DNA of 5,036 nucleotides from assembly GCA_003518885.1 (NCBI GenBank), contig DOXU01000230.1:1-5036 (forward strand), in the 5' to 3' direction. Within the stretch, counting starts at the first letter, position 1; each line of letters begins with the position of its first letter. Of the stretch, positions 1-5,036 are shown one piece after another. The DNA comes from Oscillospiraceae bacterium (GTDB taxonomy: Bacteria; Bacillota; Clostridia; Oscillospirales; Ethanoligenentaceae). The notes beneath the pieces were generated by a model. It searched no databases. It was not told the origin of the DNA and saw only the letters and a list, made by a program, of their open reading frames with translations. A program made the translations under genes and the position numbers.

Positions 1-2964
1 GAATATGGCTATCCTGTGTTACTTAAAGCGGCCGCCGGTGGTGGCGGACGAGGGATGCGCCGTGTAGATGGCCCAGAAGAAATGGCTAACTCCCTTAACT
101 TAGTGCAAGGGGAAGCTGCCAAGGCCTTCGGCGATGATTCCATCTTCATGGAAAAATTCCTTGTTAATCCACGACATATTGAAGTGCAGGTATTGGCAGA
201 TCAATACAATAATACCGTGCATTTATATGAACGTAACTGTTCTTTGCAGCGTCGTTATCAGAAGGTAATTGAATTTGCACCTGCATTCTCTATTCCAGAA
301 GAAACCCGTGAAGGTTTGTACCGAGATGCGGTGAAAATTGCAAAGGCTGTCCATTATGTGAATGCTGGTACTGTTGAATTTTTGGTGGACCAAGATGGAA
401 ACCATTACTTTATTGAAATGAATCCTCGCGTACAGGTTGAACATACCGTCACGGAGGTTGTAACCGGTGTTGATATTGTCCGTGCACAAATTTTGATTGC
501 GCAGGGGTTACCACTTTCTACATCAGGTATCAACATTCCTTCTCAGGATGCTGTTAAACTCAGTGGTTATGCAATTCAGTGCCGTGTTACCACCGAAGAT
601 CCGAGAAATAATTTTGCTCCTGATTCCGGTAAAATCACCACCTATCGTGATTGTGGTGGATTTGGTGTCCGTTTGGATTCAGGCAATGCCTATGCCGGCG
701 CAGAGATTTCTCCTTATTATGATAGTTTGCTGGTTAAAATTACGGCCTATGATCGTAATTTCGACGATACCATTCGTAAGGCTTTGCGTGCGCTCACAGA
801 AGTCCATATTCATGGCGTAAAGACAAATATTCCGTTCTTGTGTAACATCCTGAATCATCCTGTTTTCCAAGCGGGAGCTTGCCATACCAAGTTTATTGAT
901 GAAACACCAGAACTGTTCCAGTTTGATGATCCAAAAGATCGTGCAACCAAACTGCTGAAATATATCGGAAACTCTATTGTCAATGAAAATGACAAAAAGA
1001 AAATAGTCCATCCTAAGCCGGTAATTCCTTCTATTCCGTCTACAGAGCCTCCTCGCGGTTTAAAGCAACTGATCGATGAAAAAGGGCCAGAAGCTTATCG
1101 GGACTATATTTTAAAACAGAAAAAGTTGCTGCTTTGCGATACCACACTTCGTGATGCGCATCAGTCCTTACTTGCAACTCGTGTGCGCACCCTTGATATG
1201 CTAAATGTCGCAAAACCAATGGCACACACATTGCATGATTTGGCTTCTGTTGAAATGTGGGGCGGCGCTACATTTGACGTAGCTTATCGTTTCCTGCATG
1301 AATCTCCATGGGAGCGTTTGGAAAAACTTCGTAAACTGATTCCGAATATTCCTTTCCAAATGCTCATCAGGGGTTCAAATGCCGTAGGATATAAGAACTA
1401 TCCGGATAATTTGATTCGCGAGTTTATTCAAGAATCCGCCAAATCTGGCATTGATGTATTCAAAATCTTCGATTCACTTAACTGGATTCCGGGCATGGAA
1501 GTTGCCCTGGATGAAGTTTTGAAATGTGGAAAAGTTGCTGAGGCGACGATCTGCTACACTGGTGACATCACTGACCCACATGAAAACAAGTATACCCTTC
1601 AATACTATGTTGATATGGCTAAAGAATTAGAAAAACGTGGTGCTCATATTCTGGCTATTAAAGATATGTCTGGTGCCCTTAAACCATATGCGGCACGCCA
1701 GCTTGTTACTGCTTTGAAAAACGAGATCGGCATTCCCGTTCAATTACATACACACGATACAAGCGGAAACCAAGTGGCCACCTTGTTAATGGCCGCTGAA
1801 GCAGGCGTAGATATCGTTGATACTTCTATCGCCAGTATGGCTTCCTCAACAAGTCAGCCTTCCATGAACTCCATCGTTGCTGCCTTACAGGGGCAAGAAC
1901 GGGATACTGGCCTGAATGCAATCGATTTAGAACCGCTTACCAACTACTGGCGTGATGCACGCGAAAGCTACCATGAATTTGAAACTACACGGAAATATAC
2001 GGATACGAGTATTTATCGTTATCAAATTCCAGGTGGCCAATATACCAATCTGAAAAAACAAGTAGAAAGCCTTGGCCTGGGTGACCGATTCGATGAAGTA
2101 AAAGAAAAATACCGGGAGGCCAATCTGCTTCTTGGTAACATCGTTAAAGTCACTCCATCCTCTAAAGTGGTAGGCGATCTTTCTATCTTCATGGTTCAAA
2201 ATGAATTGGATAAAGATAATATTTTGGAAAAGGGCCGAAAACTCACCTTCCCTGAATCTGTTATCTCCTATTTTGAAGGTATGATCGGACAGCCTGCTGG
2301 CGGATTCCCTAAGGATTTGCAAAAGGTCGTTCTTCGGGATAAAAAGCCAATCACCTGCCGTCCCGGTGAACTTTTGGAACCGATTGATTTTAACAAGGCT
2401 AAGAAAGAAGTCTCCAGTTTCCACGAAAATCCAACCAAACAGGATTTGATCAGCTGGTGCTTATATCCACAAGTGGTAGAAGACTATTATCATGATCTCC
2501 ATCGCTACAATGATGTCAGCTGCATTGAAAGTAGCGTCTTCTTTGAAGGAATGGCTCCTGGTGAAACAACCTCACTATCCATTGAAGAAGGAAAACTACT
2601 CGTTATTAAGTATCTTGGATTAGGTGAAGTCAATAATGATGGAACCCAAAGTGTTGTATTTGAATTAAATGGCATACGCCGTGAAGTCCTTGTTCAGAAC
2701 AACAAAGTGGACGTTGAATCCAGAACCATATTTGCGGACATGGAAGATAACAAACAAATCGGTGCCAGTATTCCTGGCTCCGTTGGCAAGGTTCTCGTAA
2801 AGGCAGGAGACAAGGTAAAAGCAAACCAGGTCTTGGCCATTATTGAAGCGATGAAAATGGAAACTAGCATTGTTTCCAACATTGCAGGGACCGTTGACCA
2901 AGTTTGTGTGACAGAAGGCAAACACGTAAAAGCTGGAGAACTTCTCTTTACCATTAAAAAATAA
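1..2964 (+). CDS. pyc: Pyruvate carboxylase, biotin-dependent, single chain (5'-truncated by the window edge)
   Basis: This enzyme makes oxaloacetate from pyruvate, bicarbonate and ATP in the cytoplasm (anaplerosis). The frame is open from base 1 and ends at TAA 2962-2964, giving 987 residues; the family is usually near 1,145, so about 150 N-terminal residues lie upstream. Fragment residues 1-300 are the rest of the biotin carboxylase domain: ATP-grasp lysine K9 and glycine loop GGGGRGM (13-19), C80 and K88 in ERNCSLQRRYQK, and E139/N141/R143/E147 in EMNPRVQVEH. The carboxyltransferase barrel begins near residue 375: DTTLRD (metal-ligand D380), K554 in AIKDMSG (the lysine carbamylated in this family), H583/H585 in LHTHD, and probable catalytic T718 in KVTPSSK. 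The conserved PYC/OADA domain spans roughly 690-885. The biotinyl domain (about 918-987) carries EAMKMET with biotinylated K952, 35 residues from the end. No frameshift or missing catalytic residue was seen. The fused biotin carboxylase domain excludes oxaloacetate decarboxylase alpha subunit. Confidence 0.97.
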   Translation, partial: EYGYPVLLKAAAGGGGRGMRRVDGPEEMANSLNLVQGEAAKAFGDDSIFMEKFLVNPRHIEVQVLADQYNNTVHLYERNCSLQRRYQKVIEFAPAFSIPEETREGLYRDAVKIAKAVHYVNAGTVEFLVDQDGNHYFIEMNPRVQVEHTVTEVVTGVDIVRAQILIAQGLPLSTSGINIPSQDAVKLSGYAIQCRVTTEDPRNNFAPDSGKITTYRDCGGFGVRLDSGNAYAGAEISPYYDSLLVKITAYDRNFDDTIRKALRALTEVHIHGVKTNIPFLCNILNHPVFQAGACHTKFIDETPELFQFDDPKDRATKLLKYIGNSIVNENDKKKIVHPKPVIPSIPSTEPPRGLKQLIDEKGPEAYRDYILKQKKLLLCDTTLRDAHQSLLATRVRTLDMLNVAKPMAHTLHDLASVEMWGGATFDVAYRFLHESPWERLEKLRKLIPNIPFQMLIRGSNAVGYKNYPDNLIREFIQESAKSGIDVFKIFDSLNWIPGMEVALDEVLKCGKVAEATICYTGDITDPHENKYTLQYYVDMAKELEKRGAHILAIKDMSGALKPYAARQLVTALKNEIGIPVQLHTHDTSGNQVATLLMAAEAGVDIVDTSIASMASSTSQPSMNSIVAALQGQERDTGLNAIDLEPLTNYWRDARESYHEFETTRKYTDTSIYRYQIPGGQYTNLKKQVESLGLGDRFDEVKEKYREANLLLGNIVKVTPSSKVVGDLSIFMVQNELDKDNILEKGRKLTFPESVISYFEGMIGQPAGGFPKDLQKVVLRDKKPITCRPGELLEPIDFNKAKKEVSSFHENPTKQDLISWCLYPQVVEDYYHDLHRYNDVSCIESSVFFEGMAPGETTSLSIEEGKLLVIKYLGLGEVNNDGTQSVVFELNGIRREVLVQNNKVDVESRTIFADMEDNKQIGASIPGSVGKVLVKAGDKVKANQVLAIIEAMKMETSIVSNIAGTVDQVCVTEGKHVKAGELLFTIKK

Positions 2965-2985
2965 AACATTTTCTTGTTTTTGAGA

Positions 2986-3035
2986 ATACAGCCGGGCGCA
3001 ATTATTTGTGAATTGTGTCCGGCTGTATCTTTTTT
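2986..3035 (+). terminator. Intrinsic terminator of the pyruvate carboxylase gene
   Basis: An 18-bp stem pairs 2986-3003 with 3011-3028 around a 7-base loop (3004-3010). The outer ten pairs (ATACAGCCGG with CCGGCTGTAT) are perfect; the inner part has two G-T pairs (2996/3018 and 2998/3016) and no mismatch. One C follows, then six T at 3030-3035. It begins 21 bases after the carboxylase stop codon. The reverse strand has no T-run after the stem, so it should act only on rightward transcription. It separates the carboxylase from the hydrolase. Confidence 0.93.
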
Positions 3036-3036
3036 C

Positions 3037-3056
3037 CTGGAGACAAGCGGCTCCAG
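3037..3056. repeat. Small inverted repeat just after the terminator
   Basis: CTGGAG (3037-3042) and CTCCAG (3051-3056) form a 6-bp stem with an 8-base spacer. The right arm overlaps a second short palindrome, CCAGCTGG (3053-3060). There is no T-run directly after either side, so it is not a good terminator on its own. It sits about 30 bases upstream of the -35 box of the next gene, so it could be a regulator site or a chance hairpin; the sequence does not decide. Confidence 0.4.
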
Positions 3057-3086
3057 CTGGTATATTTTAGCATAGGGCGATTTTAT

Positions 3087-3115
3087 TTGACACTGTTGCG
3101 CCGCCATGATAATAT
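3087..3115 (+). promoter_or_regulatory. Sigma-A-type promoter with extended -10 for the hydrolase gene
   Basis: A perfect -35 box TTGACA lies at 3087-3092. After a 17-base spacer comes TAATAT (3110-3115), a 4/6 match to TATAAT. It is preceded by TG at 3107-3108 and one base, the extended -10 arrangement common in Gram-positive bacteria. Transcription would start near 3121-3123, giving a leader of about 40 bases before the TTG start. The -10 box lies inside the perfect 10-base palindrome ATAATATTAT (3109-3118). No riboswitch-like structure fits in so short a leader. Confidence 0.75.
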
Positions 3116-3146
3116 TATAAAATGTGATGAATAAAACATATCCCGC

Positions 3147-3152
3147 AAGGAG
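3147..3152 (+). promoter_or_regulatory. Shine-Dalgarno site that fixes the TTG start of the hydrolase
   Basis: AAGGAG at 3147-3152 is followed by 8 bases and then TTG at 3161. The same frame has a stop (TGA) at 3128-3130 and no ATG, GTG or other TTG between that stop and 3161. The first in-frame ATG (3500) would remove the first 113 residues. TTG 3161 is therefore the start. Confidence 0.88.
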
Positions 3153-3160
3153 CGATCAAA

Positions 3161-4219
3161 TTGTCGGTTGAACTTTCAGCGCAAGTGTATAGTTTTCTTG
3201 CACAACTCGTATACTTTGATCCATTGCGCCCAGATGGGACTCCGTACCTATCTCATGAACAAAGCTCTTTACTGCCTTTTACAGTGGGTGAGCTACTTCA
3301 TGCTTACACCAGTCGGCTACATACGGAAAAGGATCCTTTGAAACCCAAAAAGCTGACCGGTATTGCAAAGTGGGTATACGAAGATCAGATTCATTTTTTA
3401 ACAAACCCCGAAAATGCGGCCTATAAAAATTGGATTGTTTGTAATATTTGTGCACACAATGGTGTATCAAATTCCGGGCTTTATGGCTTCACTGTTCGCA
3501 TGGAAAGTGACGCTGTCGCTATTGTATTTCGTGGAAATGAAGATCCCTCTGATCATCTGAATGACTGGCGCACCAGCCTGGATATTGCTAATAATACCTT
3601 TACTGCTCAACATCGTGAGGCCCTAGCGTATATTCGTACCCACGCAAGTGCCTTAGGGCGTTCAGACCTTAAAATTTTCTTTATCGGGCATTCACTGGGT
3701 GGACATATTGCGGAACTCTGCACCTTCCTATCCCCTCAAGCCGTAAAGCAAAACATTTGTGCCTGTGTCACTTTTAATGCCCCAGGCTTTAATAACGCTT
3801 TTTTAAAAAAGTATCATGATGAAATTGAAGAGCAAAATGCGATTATTACAAATTACCAAAATGAGAACGACTTTGTTTCTTCGCTTCTTACTTCACCCGT
3901 CCCACCTATTATCTTGCATTCTTCTTATCAACAATTCAATTTCTTCTGCAATCATGCAATTTCATCTTATCGTACAGATTCTGACAGTCAGTTCGTTCTT
4001 TCCCAAAAGCAAGAAAAAAGCTTTATCTGTGGCGGCGTCTACAGTTGGAGTCTTGGCATTCAAAAATGGCCAAAGATTAAACAGGAACGCGCCAAATTAT
4101 TTTGGATGAGCATTTTTCAAAGTGATCCTCTTTATATCAAAACTTATTTTAGACAGGTTGGCCTATTCTTGCAATTTGGTATTTCTGCAGTGGCACAAAA
4201 TCTTTTGGGCGTTAGATAA
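3161..4219 (+). CDS. Alpha/beta-hydrolase, class 3 lipase / Mbeg1-like (DUF2974) family
   Basis: This is a predicted serine esterase or lipase of 352 residues, starting at TTG after a strong ribosome binding site. The nucleophile elbow is G176-H177-S178-L179-G180-G181 (GHSLGG), after the hydrophobic strand KIFFI. Upstream, IVFRGNE (121-127) followed by D135-W136 matches the 'FRG...DW' strand and oxyanion region of class 3 lipases. D237 in NENDFV is the likely acid; H265 in CNHAISSY is the likeliest catalytic histidine, with H253 an alternative. The N-terminal part (LSAQVYSFLAQLVYFDP) resembles the opening of Mbeg1-like proteins. There is no signal peptide or clear membrane helix near the N-terminus, so it is probably cytoplasmic or membrane-associated. 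About 85 residues follow H265, ending in a partly hydrophobic tail. Substrate is unknown; acyl lipids are an inference from the family. The gene has its own promoter and is probably co-transcribed with the glycosyltransferase downstream. Confidence 0.88.
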   Translation: MSVELSAQVYSFLAQLVYFDPLRPDGTPYLSHEQSSLLPFTVGELLHAYTSRLHTEKDPLKPKKLTGIAKWVYEDQIHFLTNPENAAYKNWIVCNICAHNGVSNSGLYGFTVRMESDAVAIVFRGNEDPSDHLNDWRTSLDIANNTFTAQHREALAYIRTHASALGRSDLKIFFIGHSLGGHIAELCTFLSPQAVKQNICACVTFNAPGFNNAFLKKYHDEIEEQNAIITNYQNENDFVSSLLTSPVPPIILHSSYQQFNFFCNHAISSYRTDSDSQFVLSQKQEKSFICGGVYSWSLGIQKWPKIKQERAKLFWMSIFQSDPLYIKTYFRQVGLFLQFGISAVAQNLLGVR

Positions 4220-4250
4220 CGTCTGTCTATTCAAAATAAAATAACCGAAT

Positions 4251-4256
4251 GAGGTG
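4251..4256 (+). promoter_or_regulatory. Shine-Dalgarno site that selects GTG 4263 for the glycosyltransferase
   Basis: GAGGTG at 4251-4256 matches the anti-Shine-Dalgarno core over six bases and lies 6 bases before GTG 4263. The frame is closed upstream by TAA at 4242-4244, so the only candidates near the N-terminus are GTG 4254 (inside this site), GTG 4263 and GTG 4284 (no good site before it). The first in-frame ATG is at 4449, inside the conserved domain. GTG 4263 is the best choice. Confidence 0.75.
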
Positions 4257-4262
4257 TGTCGT

Positions 4263-5036
4263 GTGCTCCAAACCGAATTCACGGTGAGCAAGCGCCTGTT
4301 AAGTGCGCCCGAAAAAGCCGAAAAAAAACCAAAAAAATGGGCACTTTATGTATTAATTCTTATCGCCCTATTGTCATTCGTACTCAACTTTTGGGAAATC
4401 TCCCGCTTTGGGTATGGAAATGCTTACTATGCAGCTGCTATCAAAAGCATGATGCAAAATTTTCATAATTTTTTCTTTGTCTCTTTTGACCCTGCAGGGG
4501 TTGTATCCGTTGACAAGCCACCTATTGCACTGTGGATCCAAACGCTTTTTGTCCTTGCGTTTGGTTACCATGGATGGGCCATGCTATTACCTCAGGCCTT
4601 AGCAGGAACTGGCTGCACAATTATGATTTATATTCTGTTGGCAAAGCGTTTTGGACAGCCAACGGGGCTAATTGCTGCGCTTGTTTTTTCATTAACCCCT
4701 TCCGTTATTGTGGCCTCACTCAATAATACAATGGATTGGCAGTTGATACTTATACTTTTAGTAGTTACATGGGCCTTTTTCCATGCTCTTGAAACGGGAA
4801 AGGCCCGTTTTATTGTCTTGGCAGCTATTTTAGTCGGTGTGGGATTTAACATTAAAATGCTAGAGGCCTATCTTATCCTGCCGGCTATGGCCATTGTATT
4901 TATTTTGTTTTCAAAAAGACGAATTAAAAAACGCTTTTTGGCATTGATTGTTTGCATCCCTATTATTCTTGTTGTCTCCTTCTCATGGTCTTTCACTGTA
5001 GACCATATTCCTGCTGCAAACCGCCCTTATGTTGGC
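4263..5036 (+). CDS. Membrane glycosyltransferase, GT39/PMT-like (YkcB-like) family (3'-truncated by the window edge)
   Basis: This protein probably transfers a sugar from a polyprenyl-phosphate carrier to an acceptor on the outer face of the membrane, as known for the GT39/ArnT/PMT superfamily. The frame is open for 258 codons to the window end. A short lysine-rich cytoplasmic N-terminus (KAEKKPKK, 18-25) precedes a first membrane helix at about 26-43. The first outer loop carries the family signature: GNAYYAAAIKSM (52-63), NFFFVSFDPAG (69-79) and VDKPP (83-87), followed by LLPQALAG (108-115). SLNNTMD (152-158) matches the 'NNMD' loop and GFNIKML (194-200) is also typical. Further hydrophobic segments lie near 108-126, 135-151, 159-174, 183-196, 200-216 and 225-243. 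Family members usually reach 500-700 residues, so more than half is missing. It starts 43 bp after the hydrolase with no terminator between, which suggests one operon. Donor sugar and acceptor cannot be read from this part. Confidence 0.9.
   Translation, partial: MLQTEFTVSKRLLSAPEKAEKKPKKWALYVLILIALLSFVLNFWEISRFGYGNAYYAAAIKSMMQNFHNFFFVSFDPAGVVSVDKPPIALWIQTLFVLAFGYHGWAMLLPQALAGTGCTIMIYILLAKRFGQPTGLIAALVFSLTPSVIVASLNNTMDWQLILILLVVTWAFFHALETGKARFIVLAAILVGVGFNIKMLEAYLILPAMAIVFILFSKRRIKKRFLALIVCIPIILVVSFSWSFTVDHIPAANRPYVG

Noticed and set aside
1..2964. The carboxylase as an oxaloacetate decarboxylase alpha subunit or a two-subunit (PycA/PycB) enzyme.
   Set aside because: The biotin carboxylase part, the carboxyltransferase and the biotinyl domain lie in one uninterrupted frame, which is the single-chain pyruvate carboxylase arrangement.
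223..3107. Several open frames of 60-165 codons on the minus strand and in other + frames across the carboxylase gene (for example 1927-2424 minus and 2694-3107 minus).
   Set aside because: They overlap a clearly conserved gene, show no recognisable domain, and 2694-3107 minus also runs through the terminator. They are shadows of the real frame.
4220..4262. A separate promoter or terminator between the hydrolase and the glycosyltransferase.
   Set aside because: The 43-bp gap has no GC-rich stem with a T-run and no convincing -35/-10 pair; only the ribosome binding site is clear.
4249..4287. A 12-codon frame starting at ATG 4249, just ahead of the glycosyltransferase, as a possible leader peptide.
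   Set aside because: It has no Shine-Dalgarno site in front, and its bases are explained by the ribosome binding site and start of the glycosyltransferase.
4256..4468. A 70-codon + strand frame starting at 4256.
   Set aside because: It is out of frame with the glycosyltransferase, whose frame gives conserved family sequence over the same bases.
4510..4515. A TTGACA hexamer inside the glycosyltransferase gene as a possible internal promoter.
   Set aside because: No -10-like hexamer lies at the right distance, and the bases encode the conserved VDKPP motif.
1..5036. A CRISPR array, insertion sequence, tRNA or rRNA gene, or defence-type novel system.
   Set aside because: No spaced direct repeats, terminal inverted repeats with a transposase, cloverleaf or rRNA-like stretches were seen, and nearly all bases are explained by three recognisable genes.

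Overview
The window looks like ordinary chromosomal DNA from a low-to-moderate-GC Bacillota (Firmicutes) bacterium. The evidence is strong AGGAG/GAGGTG Shine-Dalgarno sites, a sigma-A-type promoter, a U-tailed intrinsic terminator, TTG and GTG start codons, and a single-chain pyruvate carboxylase of the kind common in that phylum. The genus cannot be fixed from sequence reading alone. All three genes lie on the + strand and two are cut by the window edges.

Layout. Positions 1-2964 hold the last ~987 codons of a pyruvate carboxylase (about 150 N-terminal residues lie upstream). A strong intrinsic terminator at 2986-3035 closes that unit. The rest of the 196-bp gap holds a small inverted repeat (3037-3056), a good promoter with an extended -10 element (3087-3115) and a strong ribosome binding site (3147-3152). 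Positions 3161-4219 encode a 352-residue alpha/beta-hydrolase of the class 3 lipase / Mbeg1-like (DUF2974) type with a GHSLGG nucleophile elbow, starting at TTG. After 43 bp without a visible terminator, a membrane glycosyltransferase of the GT39/PMT-like (YkcB-like) group begins at GTG 4263 and runs off the right edge.

How the genes relate. The carboxylase supplies oxaloacetate from pyruvate and appears to be a separate transcription unit. The hydrolase and glycosyltransferase are probably co-transcribed from the promoter at 3087-3115. A soluble lipase-like enzyme next to a polyprenyl-phosphate-sugar-dependent glycosyltransferase suggests an envelope-lipid or glycan role, but this is inference from adjacency only.

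I found no RNA gene, CRISPR array, mobile element or clear new system. The points most worth checking are the hydrolase/GT39 pair, the hydrolase C-terminal extension and the apparent lack of the cyclic-di-AMP-contacting tyrosines in the carboxylase.
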